Positions 56,543 through 64,000 of a DNA stretch of 64,000 nt are shown piece after piece. The position numbers and the translations under genes are program-made. The notes under the pieces were generated by a model, which saw nothing but the letters and a program-made list of their open reading frames with translations, was not told the DNA's origin and did not search any database. The stretch covers positions 248,001 to 312,000 of the forward strand of contig CP129018.1 in assembly GCA_020524525.2 (NCBI GenBank), in the 5' to 3' direction. Source of the stretch: Bacillus tianshenii. Its GTDB lineage: Bacteria; Bacillota; Bacilli; Bacillales; Bacillaceae_N. How positions within the stretch are numbered: the first letter of the stretch is position 1; each line of letters starts with the position of its first letter.

Positions 56543-57730
56543 TTGCTTACAGCGGTTACGAAAGAAGGAACAGAGGTTTCATTGCTTGATGAAATGTTTC
56601 GTAGACAAGCAGCTAAGTCAGCAAAGCAACTCACATATTATTGTCCTGCATGTGGTGGCAGGCTTGTTCTTAAGCTTGGCACGAAGCGCATTTGGCATTT
56701 TGCACATGCTCAACAAGAAGCGTGTAACGCTCATTCAGAAGGAGAGTCAGATTATCACCTTCAAGGGAAGCAGCAATTGTATCATTATTTTCAGCAGCGT
56801 GGGTATACAGCCCTCTTAGAGCCCTACTTACATGAAATTAACCAACGCCCGGACATTTTACTTGAGAAAAAAGGACGTATGGCAATTGAATTTCAATGCT
56901 CAACGGTTTCGCGACAACTGGTGATAGAACGTACACAAAGCTTTCAAAATGAACAAATCCGTCCCTTATGGATACTAGGTGCTAACAGGCTTAAACGTTT
57001 AACAACCTCATTGTTTCGAATTTCCGCTTTTGACTGGACCTTTCTTACACCTCAACACCATCAGCCTACACTTCTCTACTACTGTCCTCACTCACATCAT
57101 TTGCTTACTCTTTCTCATATTATGCCTTTTTCTACACAAACAACGATCGCTCATTTCTCCATAAAATCCTTAACCACAAACAAACCGCCTGTCTCTCATC
57201 AACAAATCACTCCTATCCAAAAAAATTGGCTTAAACAAAAACAAAAATGGCGCATGCATGCGGGGATGTTCGTATCTCCTCTTAAACATCAACTAGCTTC
57301 ATTGCTCTATGAACATGGAGTGTATCTATGTTACGTACCTGCAGAAATCGGTATTCCGCTATCTTCCCTGTATTGGATTGAAACACCAGCTGTTATGTGG
57401 CAGGCATGGTTATGGCTTGTTTGTCTTAAGCCGGTTTCGATTGGGGATGTTTTGCACTTTGATTATGTTCATCAGCAATTCAAAAATGGGCTTAAGAACG
57501 GTTTATTTAGAGTGCGAAAGCTGCCGATGATGCAGGCATCTCATTATTCTTTTGCATTAATGGAGTATTTACAAGCGCTGAGTCAGCTTGGTGTTTTACG
57601 TCGAACTGGGAAAAAGTCATTTCAAAAAGTGAAAGAGCTTGAACAGCTTCAAACTTTAGATGAAGCTTTTTTTCAAGATAAAGAAGTGCTTGCATTATTA
57701 TCAGCAAAGGAAAATGTGACAACATTTTGA
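56543..57730 (+). CDS. coiA: Competence protein CoiA, TTG start
   Basis: A 395-residue CoiA-family protein needed for transformation in related species. A Cys-pair/His motif (YYCPACGGRL ... RIWHFAHA, about 33-58) fits a CoiA-type nuclease-associated finger. Next comes a PD-(D/E)XK-like core with QRPDILLEKKGRMAIEFQCS (about 107-128). The TTG at 56543 follows AAAGGGGG. The central segment (about 165-245) is rich in His, Thr, Ser and Lys and has unusual C-rich codons, suggesting a fast-evolving linker. B. subtilis yjbF occupies this position before pepF. Confidence 0.88.
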   Translation: MLTAVTKEGTEVSLLDEMFRRQAAKSAKQLTYYCPACGGRLVLKLGTKRIWHFAHAQQEACNAHSEGESDYHLQGKQQLYHYFQQRGYTALLEPYLHEINQRPDILLEKKGRMAIEFQCSTVSRQLVIERTQSFQNEQIRPLWILGANRLKRLTTSLFRISAFDWTFLTPQHHQPTLLYYCPHSHHLLTLSHIMPFSTQTTIAHFSIKSLTTNKPPVSHQQITPIQKNWLKQKQKWRMHAGMFVSPLKHQLASLLYEHGVYLCYVPAEIGIPLSSLYWIETPAVMWQAWLWLVCLKPVSIGDVLHFDYVHQQFKNGLKNGLFRVRKLPMMQASHYSFALMEYLQALSQLGVLRRTGKKSFQKVKELEQLQTLDEAFFQDKEVLALLSAKENVTTF

Positions 57731-57742
57731 AATGCATCCAGA

Positions 57743-57758
57743 TGTGATCTACATCACT
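57743..57758. promoter_or_regulatory. FNR/CRP-type box before hcp
   Basis: TGTGATCTACATCACT (one mismatch to TGTGA-N6-TCACA). A -10-like TATATC at 57778-57783 predicts a start near 57791, placing the box centre at about -40.5, the class II FNR position. Confidence 0.75.
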
Positions 57759-57817
57759 ACCCCTTTTCCAAAAATGCTATATCTTTAAAACAGAATCTTT
57801 TGGAGGGGGATGGAACA

Positions 57818-59110
57818 ATGTTCTGTCATCAATGTGAACAAACGCCAACAGGCGGTTGTAAGGTAATCGGTGTATGTGGGAAGGACGAAACAATTGCAAG
57901 CTTACAAGATACACTTGTTTTTGGTTTGAAAGGTATCGCTGCTTATCGTGTTCATGCAAGACAACTTGGATATACAGATCCATTCGTTGATCAAACGACA
58001 CATGAAGCATTATATATGACGTTAACAAATTCGAACTTCAATGTGCAGGAGCATATTGATATGGCGATGCAAGTTGGGCAAGCGGCTGTACGTATGATGG
58101 AAGTGCTTGATGAAGCTCATACAACTCGTTTAGGTATTCCACAGCCAGTAAAAGTTTCCCAAAACAAGGTTGAAGGAAAAGCTATTCTAGTTTCAGGGCA
58201 CAACTTATTCGCTTTAGAAGAACTGTTAAAGCAAACAGAAGGTAAAGGCATTAACATTTATACACACTCTGAAATGTTGCCAGCTCACGGTTACCCACAG
58301 TTGAAAAAGTATTCGCACCTTAAAGGAAACATCGGTAAAGCTTGGTACGATCAACGCCGTTTATTTGAAAAGTTCAAAGGTGCCGTTCTAGCAACAACGA
58401 ACTGTGTTATGCCGATTAAGGGAACGTATGCTGACCGTATGTTTTCTTATGAAGTAGCAGGACTTGAAGGCGTGCAAAAAATTGTTAACGATGATTTCTC
58501 ACCATTAATTAAGCGTGCGTTAGAGCTTCCAGATGCCGATATGGAGTCAGATGAAACATTGGTTACAGGCTTCCATCATGAAACAGTGATTGGTCTTGCA
58601 CCAGAAGTCATTCAAGCTGTAAAAGATGGAAAAATCAAACGGTTCTTCGTTATCGCTGGTTGTGATGCACCAGGAAAAGGTGGGGAGTACTATCGTGAGT
58701 TAGCAACATCACTTCCACCAGAAACGGTTATCTTAACAACATCTTGCGGGAAGTTTCGTTTTAATGATGTTGATTACGGTACGGTTCCAGGAACAGACAT
58801 CCCTCGTTACATTGACCTTGGCCAATGTAACAACTCCGGCTCGACTGTCAAGATTGCGAAAGCACTTGCTGACGCATTTGAATGTGAAATTAACGAACTG
58901 CCAGTTTCAATTGTTCTTTCTTGGTTTGAACAAAAAGCAGTTGCGATTCTGCTTGGACTGTTCAGCTTAGGTATCAAAGATATCCGTATCGGACCGAAAG
59001 CACCTGAGTTTATTAATGAAGGTGTGCTGAATGTGTTACAGGAAACATTTAATTTACAACTTATTGGTGATGCTCAAGAAGATATGGAAGCAATGCTTGC
59101 ACTTTCATAA
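57818..59110 (+). CDS. hcp: Hybrid cluster protein (Hcp), short class
   Basis: An Fe-S enzyme with hydroxylamine-reductase or NO-reductase activity, used in nitrosative stress under oxygen limitation. 430 residues, the short class that lacks the second helical domain of E. coli Hcp (550). The N-terminal cysteines Cys3, 6, 14 and 20 (MFCHQCEQTPTGGCKVIGVC) bind the cubane cluster. Hybrid-cluster ligands lie in SGHNLFALEEL, TTNCVMP, IAGCDAPG, TTSCGKFRFN and LGQCNNSGS. The ATG at 57818 follows GGAGGGGG. No hcr reductase gene is adjacent. Confidence 0.94.
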   Translation: MFCHQCEQTPTGGCKVIGVCGKDETIASLQDTLVFGLKGIAAYRVHARQLGYTDPFVDQTTHEALYMTLTNSNFNVQEHIDMAMQVGQAAVRMMEVLDEAHTTRLGIPQPVKVSQNKVEGKAILVSGHNLFALEELLKQTEGKGINIYTHSEMLPAHGYPQLKKYSHLKGNIGKAWYDQRRLFEKFKGAVLATTNCVMPIKGTYADRMFSYEVAGLEGVQKIVNDDFSPLIKRALELPDADMESDETLVTGFHHETVIGLAPEVIQAVKDGKIKRFFVIAGCDAPGKGGEYYRELATSLPPETVILTTSCGKFRFNDVDYGTVPGTDIPRYIDLGQCNNSGSTVKIAKALADAFECEINELPVSIVLSWFEQKAVAILLGLFSLGIKDIRIGPKAPEFINEGVLNVLQETFNLQLIGDAQEDMEAMLALS

Positions 59111-59313
59111 TTCTTGTCTCATATTTTACCCTCAATCCCATTCTTGCCCGCTCACTCGTTTGAGCGGGATTTTTTTGTTGGTGTATTCTTTGCAACAGAG
59201 GGTGATTTGTAGGATAATTTTAGAGGTAAAGAATACACTAAAAGACAGGAATTAGCAGTATTCAAAGCGAAATGAAAACAGTGTGTACAAATCCGAATGG
59301 AGGGATGATCGAT

Positions 59314-61131
59314 ATGGCAGAAGTAAAGAAGCAATCACTACCGAAGCGTTCTGAAATTGATGAGCAATATAAATGGCGCCTTGAAGATATCTTTGTAAAT
59401 GATGAGGAATGGGAGCAGTTATTTCAAGAGATAAAGGAAATGCTTCCAAAAGCAGTTGATTTTCAAGGTAAGCTTGGCCAATCATCAGAAACGCTTTATG
59501 AAGCGCTTGAGTATCAAAATGAAATTTCTAAACGTATTGGCAGATTATATACATATGCACATATGCGATATGATGAGGATACGGCAAATTCTCATTACCA
59601 AGGGTTAAATGACCGTGCCATGAACCTTGCGACACAGGTAGGCAGTGCTCTATCATTTGTTGTTCCTGAAATTCTTTCAATCCCTGAAGAAATGATTCAA
59701 AAATATCTTCAGGAACATGAAGGTTTAAAGCTATATGAACATTTATTAGATGAAATTAATCGTGAACGTCCGCATGTGTTATCGGCAAAGGAAGAAGCAT
59801 TATTAGCTGAAGCTGGCGAAGTAATGGGGAATTCAAGTAATACGTTCGGTATGCTGAACAACGCGGATTTAACTTTCCCGGAAATTAAAGATGAAAATGG
59901 TGATGATATTGAAATTACACATGGCCGTTATCTTCGTTTCCTAGAAAGTACAGACCGTGACGTACGGAAGAACGCGTTCAAGGCTGTGTATGAGACATAT
60001 GGAAAATATAAAAATACATTTTCTTCAACGTTAAGCGGTGCTGTAAAGAAAGATAACTTCTATGCACGGATTCGTCATTATGACTCAGCAAGACAGGCTG
60101 CCTTAAGTTCAAACAATATTCCAGAAACGGTCTATGATAATTTAGTGGAAGCCGTGAATGATAATCTTGATTTGTTACAGCGTTACGTCAAACTACGCAA
60201 GAAAGTGCTTGAAATCGACGAACTACATATGTATGACTTGTATACACCATTAATGCAGGACATTAAAATGGAAATTAACTATGATGAGGCAGAAGAATAT
60301 CTCCTTAAAGGCTTAGCGCCATTAGGGGAAGAATATACAAGCATTTTAAAAGAAGGATTTACGAACCGCTGGATTGATGTTTATGAAACAAAAGGGAAGC
60401 GGAGCGGAGCTTATTCATCAGGTACGTATGGCACGAACCCGTATATTTTGATGAACTGGCAGGATAATGTGAACTCATTATTTACGTTAGCGCATGAGCT
60501 GGGTCATTCTTTGCATAGCTACTATACACGAAAAACACAGCCATACCCGTATGCAAATTATTCAATTTTCGTTGCAGAAGTTGCGTCGACATGTAATGAG
60601 GCACTATTAAATGATTATATGTTGAAGAAGACAGAAGATAAGAAGGAAAAGCTTTATCTCTTGAATCATTACTTAGAAGCTTTCCGAGGAACGGTTTTCC
60701 GTCAGACGATGTTTGCAGAATTCGAACATCAAATTCATCAGGTCGTGCAAAGTGGACAGGCACTGACTGCAGATTCATTAACTGAGATGTATTATGAGTT
60801 AAATAAAAAATATTTCGGGGACGACATCGTTATTGATGAAGAGATTGGCTTGGAGTGGGCGCGTATTCCACACTTCTACTACAATTATTATGTGTATCAA
60901 TATGCTACAGGCTTTAGTGCTGCGGCAGCTCTGTCCCAGCAAATTCTTGATGAGGGAGAGCCGGCTGTTAAGCGCTATATCGATTTCTTGAAAGCAGGAA
61001 GCTCTGACTATCCAATTGAAGTGTTAAAAGGTGCAGGCGTTGATATGACAACAAAAGAGCCAATTGAACAAGCGTTACAAGTATTCGAAGCAAAGCTAAC
61101 TGAAATGGAAAGCCTGCTAGACGAAATTTAA
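59314..61131 (+). CDS. pepF: Oligoendopeptidase F
   Basis: An M3-family zinc peptidase that cleaves peptides of about 7-17 residues in the cytoplasm. 605 residues with the zinc motif HELGHSLH near residue 395 and a downstream zinc-ligand Glu in VAEVASTCNEALL. The ATG at 59314 follows GGAGGG by ten bases; earlier ATGs at 59272 and 59305 are poorly placed. It lies between coiA and spxH as in B. subtilis (yjbG). Works downstream of Opp in peptide use. Confidence 0.95.
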   Translation: MAEVKKQSLPKRSEIDEQYKWRLEDIFVNDEEWEQLFQEIKEMLPKAVDFQGKLGQSSETLYEALEYQNEISKRIGRLYTYAHMRYDEDTANSHYQGLNDRAMNLATQVGSALSFVVPEILSIPEEMIQKYLQEHEGLKLYEHLLDEINRERPHVLSAKEEALLAEAGEVMGNSSNTFGMLNNADLTFPEIKDENGDDIEITHGRYLRFLESTDRDVRKNAFKAVYETYGKYKNTFSSTLSGAVKKDNFYARIRHYDSARQAALSSNNIPETVYDNLVEAVNDNLDLLQRYVKLRKKVLEIDELHMYDLYTPLMQDIKMEINYDEAEEYLLKGLAPLGEEYTSILKEGFTNRWIDVYETKGKRSGAYSSGTYGTNPYILMNWQDNVNSLFTLAHELGHSLHSYYTRKTQPYPYANYSIFVAEVASTCNEALLNDYMLKKTEDKKEKLYLLNHYLEAFRGTVFRQTMFAEFEHQIHQVVQSGQALTADSLTEMYYELNKKYFGDDIVIDEEIGLEWARIPHFYYNYYVYQYATGFSAAAALSQQILDEGEPAVKRYIDFLKAGSSDYPIEVLKGAGVDMTTKEPIEQALQVFEAKLTEMESLLDEI

Positions 61132-61147
61132 TAGTCTGAACAAAATG

Positions 61148-61182
61148 AAACAGCCTTCCGCTCAAGAGAAGGCTGTTTTAAA
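61148..61182 (+). terminator. pepF terminator
   Basis: AAACAGCCTTC and GAAGGCTGTTT stem, then an interrupted T-rich tail. It overlaps the 3' end of the converging small gene. Confidence 0.78.
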
Positions 61183-61374
61183 TTTCTCTTTTTTAAAGCC
61201 ACGGCCGCGAAACTGATTGCGTCTATTCCATAAGTAAATGGTTAAAAGCAATGTTCCGAATTGAAGTGGTAGCGCAATGTATAAAGGTTGTAGTTGCATA
61301 AGTCCTAATAAATAATAAGCGAACACGATGAGGTTAAGCAGGAAGACAAAAATGGCTAAGATATTTCGTTTCAT
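61162..61374 (-). CDS. Small two-helix membrane protein
   Basis: A 70-residue protein with two hydrophobic segments (about 4-26 and 31-50) and a basic tail (NRRNQFRGRGFKKEKFK). GTAGGAGGTTTT precedes the ATG. Its last codons lie within the pepF terminator stem. No recognised family. Confidence 0.7.
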   Translation of the reverse strand: MKRNILAIFVFLLNLIVFAYYLLGLMQLQPLYIALPLQFGTLLLTIYLWNRRNQFRGRGFKKEKFKTAFS

Positions 61375-61676
61375 TTTTAAAACCTCCTACCCTCATTATA
61401 AGCGCGAAAAGTACATACGATGCCAAGCTTTTAAGTTTGATTTTAAATAATAAATTTATCATAATAACGTTGATAACGTATTCATTTCAAGCATAAAACC
61501 ACAAGATTATTAAAGAATGTTTAAGAAAGTGACAGTTTTGTGAAAAAGGTAACAATCTAATTGTCAGACGTCTTAAAACTTGATATATTTGATTTGTAAA
61601 GTTAATCACAAACAAACATAACCCCTTTGTTTGACCGTGAAACTTTCTCCCACCCCCCTGTCGAATGAAGACGTGA
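61375..61676. other. Intergenic region with no recognised gene
   Basis: About 300 bp upstream of the minus-strand small membrane gene. It holds a cre-like TGATAACGTATTCA (61471-61484, one mismatch), inside ACGTT-GAT-AACGT, and an AT-rich stretch. No coding frame with a ribosome site was found. Confidence 0.4.
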
Positions 61677-61712
61677 GAAAAAGCCCGAAACCATTGTGTT
61701 TCGGGCTTTTTC
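61677..61712. terminator. Terminator of the TrkH-type gene
   Basis: AAAAAGCCCGAAAC pairs with GTTTCGGGCTTTTT around a six-base loop, with T-runs on both strands. Confidence 0.9.
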
Positions 61713-61715
61713 ATT

Positions 61716-63038
61716 TTAGCCGACAAATACAGAAGCGGTATCTTCGTATTTTGTATCATCGCGTTTATAGAGCCATGTATAGCCGATGTAGAGTGGCCCT
61801 AGTCTTGCAAGGAGCATGAAAAGCGAAATCATCAGCTGTTCAATCGGAAGAGCTACGTTCGAAATGACACCTAAACTAATCCCAGCCATACTAGTCAGTG
61901 AAAAAGCTTCAAAGGCTGCATTGAAAAAAGAAATATCAAATCGTATTAAGAAGAAAAACATGAGCATGAGAATAAATAAAAGGCTGCTTATCGTCAGTAC
62001 CATTGCTTTGAGAATGCCATCCTTCACTAACTCTTTTCGATCAAGTACGGGAATTTTTCGTTTTCTTAAATAAGAATAGATGCTAAATAAGATTACTGCT
62101 ACAGAGGTTAACTTCAGTCCGCTCCCTGTTGAGCCGCTTCCTGCTCCAATTAACATCAATAGCATCATCAAAAAAAGGGAGAACAACGATAGCTCACTTA
62201 CACTAATGGTTGTAAACCCTGCTGACCTTGTCGTCAATGTTTGAAAGTAACTTGCCCATAACGCTTCTCCTGTATCCATATTGACAAATGCTTTGTTTTT
62301 TTCAATCATGAACAAAGCGAAGGTCCCTCCAACATTTAACACAATCGTCCCGATAAGCATGATTTTCGAATGAAGTGTAAGGGTAAAGAACCGCCTCTTC
62401 TTCAAGATATCCATCCAAACGAGATAGCCAAGCCCACCCGTTACGAACAGCAATGTAATACTCAAATTAATCATTGGGTCTCCGCGGTAATGAGAAAGAC
62501 CGTTAGACCATAGCGAAATGCCTGCATTGTTAAAAGCAGAAACTGTGTGGAAAATAGCATAATACAGCCCTTCGAAAAACCCGTAGCGATTCGCCCATTT
62601 AAATGTAAGAACAAAAACACCAATACTTTCTACAAGCAGCATGAAAGAAATAATCTTTTTGCTTAGTTGAACGAACAATTCTTTCGTGAGCCCTTCTTGG
62701 GAAAGCGGGTAGTAAAAGATTTTCTCTACATGTTGATTCCTTCCGAATTCAATAAGCAGAAGGGTAGAGAAGAAGATTAATAAATAGCCGCCAAGCTGGA
62801 TTAATAGCAATATAATGATTTCACCAAATAGCGTAAAGCTCTGTTCAATTGGTATAACAGTGAAACCAATTAATGTAACAGAAGAAACCGCTGTAAAAAT
62901 GACTTCACTCCAACTATGTGGAGAAACAGAAGCAAAAGGAAGTTTTAAAAAAACTGAAGCAAGTGTAATGCTTGTTATGTATATGAGAATAAGACTCCGG
63001 AATGGGTGTTGTAGTAAAATAATACATTCCTCCATCAT
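61716..63038 (-). CDS. TrkH/KtrB-type potassium transporter subunit
   Basis: An integral membrane K+ (or Na+-coupled K+) translocating subunit of about 440 residues with eight or more hydrophobic segments. The four pore-loop glycine segments are visible: VTLIGFTVI, HTVSAFNNAGIS, TTRSAGFTTISV and SLTSMAGISLG; GAGSGSTGSGLK is also characteristic. It resembles KtrB/KtrD. The expected KtrA/KtrC partner (RCK domain) is not adjacent. Start uncertain: ATG at 63038 or 63035, or TTG at 63044, none with a good ribosome site. No ydaO-type c-di-AMP riboswitch was recognised in the leader. Confidence 0.9.
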   Translation of the reverse strand: MMEECIILLQHPFRSLILIYITSITLASVFLKLPFASVSPHSWSEVIFTAVSSVTLIGFTVIPIEQSFTLFGEIIILLLIQLGGYLLIFFSTLLLIEFGRNQHVEKIFYYPLSQEGLTKELFVQLSKKIISFMLLVESIGVFVLTFKWANRYGFFEGLYYAIFHTVSAFNNAGISLWSNGLSHYRGDPMINLSITLLFVTGGLGYLVWMDILKKRRFFTLTLHSKIMLIGTIVLNVGGTFALFMIEKNKAFVNMDTGEALWASYFQTLTTRSAGFTTISVSELSLFSLFLMMLLMLIGAGSGSTGSGLKLTSVAVILFSIYSYLRKRKIPVLDRKELVKDGILKAMVLTISSLLFILMLMFFFLIRFDISFFNAAFEAFSLTSMAGISLGVISNVALPIEQLMISLFMLLARLGPLYIGYTWLYKRDDTKYEDTASVFVG

Positions 63039-63164
63039 TTGCAAAGAGTATATACCTTGTACCTACCCTTGCTGAAAATGAATAAAACGACCTAAACGTT
63101 TAATGAAAAGCAGTTTATGGAATAGGGTAAACAGATCAGATTAGGAGGACTTCCCCTAGGGTTT

Positions 63165-63314
63165 ATGACGGAGGAATACGCTGAAACAGCCAAGTGGGTA
63201 GGAGTGGAGCAAGAGAAATATTGTAATCCTCGGCAGACAGTTTCTGAAAAAAGGTATTCAAACGTCAATAAACGCAAAAGAGGGCTGATAACCATTCAGC
63301 CCTCTTTCATATGA
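63165..63314 (+). CDS. Possible small protein or gene remnant
   Basis: A 49-residue frame opening MTEEYAETAKWVGVEQEKYC with protein-like composition. The frame stays open upstream (GGLPLGF before the ATG) to a TAG at 63126, and AGGAGG at 63143-63148 is too far from the ATG. A 13-codon frame (MKSSLWNRVNRSD) ends just before AGGAGG in another phase. It could be a small gene with a non-standard start, or a frameshifted remnant. The 3' end runs into the spxH terminator. Confidence 0.35.
   Translation: MTEEYAETAKWVGVEQEKYCNPRQTVSEKRYSNVNKRKRGLITIQPSFI
63276..63308 (-). terminator. spxH terminator
   Basis: AAAGAGGGCTGA and TCAGCCCTCTTT form a 12-bp stem overlapping the stop codon; T-runs on both strands. 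Confidence 0.88.
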
Positions 63315-64000
63315 GTAGCTCCAACATAGCGCCAGAATGTGCCGTATTTGACAGGAACACATTCAACGGTCTGCTTGAGCATGAATTTTTTCATTAATTT
63401 GTCGACTTCTTTACAGCTCATATTATAAACAACTGCGATTTCTTTAGCTGCTACGAATTGATAAGTGCGCATGAATTCTTCTACAGAAGGAAGTGGTTTT
63501 GGTTTTAGATTATTTTGAAGCATGTCCTTTAAGATTTGTTCATACACGTCATAATCATACTGACCTGTTACTTTAACTCCTTCTTCATCGATGTTTTGAT
63601 TATTGAAAAATACAATTGTCGGACTCTCATCGACTTCCATTTCACCGCTGATTTTGATGTCACATTGAAAGGCTTTTACAGCGCTTTCTGAATGAAGGTC
63701 TTTTTGAAATTCATCTACATCAAGTCCAGCGTTATCTGCTATTTTTACTAAAACGCCTTCCTTAGACACATTTTGTTTTTCTAAAAACATTGTTTCTTGA
63801 AGTTTTCGTAGAAAGCGAACGCCAGCTAGCTTTCCTTGCAACTCAGCTGCTTTAATTGCAATAGCTGCTGCATATGGGGTAGCTATCGGGTCTTCAAACC
63901 ATAGATCCCCATCACAAGACATTCCTGAACGGCTTGCGGTTTTCTCCCATACTTGAGCAAGGTTTGATGGTTTGTGATCTTTAGCTAAATTTAAACGTCG
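63296..64000 (-). CDS. spxH: Spx-degradation adaptor SpxH/YjbH, 5' truncated
   Basis: A DsbA/thioredoxin-fold adaptor that presents Spx to ClpXP. The reading frame is open to the window edge (RRLNLAKDHKPSNLAQVWEK), so the N-terminal part with the CxxC region is outside. Visible are FEDPIATPYAAAIAIKAAELQG, a DsbA-type helical insertion and the final winged segment (YNMSCKEVDKLMKKFM). In B. subtilis yjbH also follows pepF. It completes a Spx control set (spx, spxH) within 10 kb. Confidence 0.9.
   Translation of the reverse strand, partial: RRLNLAKDHKPSNLAQVWEKTASRSGMSCDGDLWFEDPIATPYAAAIAIKAAELQGKLAGVRFLRKLQETMFLEKQNVSKEGVLVKIADNAGLDVDEFQKDLHSESAVKAFQCDIKISGEMEVDESPTIVFFNNQNIDEEGVKVTGQYDYDVYEQILKDMLQNNLKPKPLPSVEEFMRTYQFVAAKEIAVVYNMSCKEVDKLMKKFMLKQTVECVPVKYGTFWRYVGATHMKEG

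Noticed and set aside
61471-61484. cre-like site TGATAACGTATTCA
   Set aside because: One mismatch, and no promoter could be placed near it, so it is not called as a regulatory feature.
63131-63235. Possible riboswitch (M-box, ydaO or guanidine-like) before the K+ transporter
   Set aside because: Only short fragments such as TACGCTG resembled known motifs and the conserved cores were absent on both strands.
63092-63295. Minus-strand frame of 67 residues in the spxH-trkH gap
   Set aside because: No ribosome site, Cys/Ser/Pro-rich composition, and a more protein-like frame exists on the other strand.

Overview
The window is a chromosomal segment from a low-GC, endospore-former-type Bacillaceae bacterium. 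Most of it is collinear in gene content with the Bacillus subtilis yit/yja/yjb region: yitU-yitV-yitW, argCJBD-carAB-argF, yjzC, yjzD, yjaU-yjaV-med-comZ, fabH-fabF, yjaZ, yjbA, trpS, oppABCDF, yjbC-spx, mecA, coiA, pepF and spxH. Strong AGGAGG-type ribosome sites, lipoprotein signals, a T-box leader, CtsR, FapR, ArgR and CcpA-type operators and spx/mecA/comZ all point to Bacillaceae. Genus cannot be fixed from sequence reading alone. No tRNA, rRNA, IS element, prophage or CRISPR array was seen.

Layout. 1-3.6 kb: tail of a chemotaxis receptor, two small proteins, YitU phosphatase, a small membrane-anchored protein, YitV hydrolase and YitW (DUF59). 3.6-12.5 kb (minus strand): an NtrC-type two-component system (histidine kinase and sigma-54 activator), a glutamine-dependent asparagine synthetase and a four-gene osmoprotectant-type ABC importer. 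The importer operon has a consensus sigma-54 -24/-12 promoter, with two near-perfect 18-bp palindromes about 130-160 bp upstream. This is the most interesting regulatory unit in the window. 12.5-14.7 kb: a HemAT oxygen sensor and a YwiC-like membrane protein behind two FNR/CRP-type boxes. 14.8-24.4 kb: the arginine/carbamoyl-phosphate operon.

24.6-29.6 kb: an accessory-looking pair of secreted, very acidic paralogues, one with 48-bp tandem repeats and one with an SbsA-like C-terminal domain behind a candidate c-di-GMP-I riboswitch; then UppP, YjzC and a Yip1-type membrane protein. 29.7-38.9 kb: CtsR-controlled clpB, small membrane proteins (including a 57-residue YjzD), yjaU, yjaV, med, comZ, and fabH-fabF behind a FapR-type box. 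38.9-43.9 kb: an LCP ligase, YjaZ protease, YjbA and trpS with a T-box.

43.9-50.1 kb: an Lrp-type regulator preceded by a helically spaced GTTAA array, then the oligopeptide permease oppABCDF, whose leader carries an isolated full-length Shine-Dalgarno sequence. 50.5-64 kb: a secreted putative glycosidase, yjbC-spx, mecA, cardiolipin synthase, coiA, hcp with a class-II-positioned FNR box, pepF, a TrkH/KtrB-type K+ channel subunit and the truncated spxH.

Shared themes are stress proteolysis and redox control (Spx, MecA, SpxH, ClpB), competence (Med, ComZ, MecA, CoiA), oxygen limitation (HemAT, YwiC, Hcp) and osmotic or potassium homeostasis (ABC importer, TrkH-type protein).
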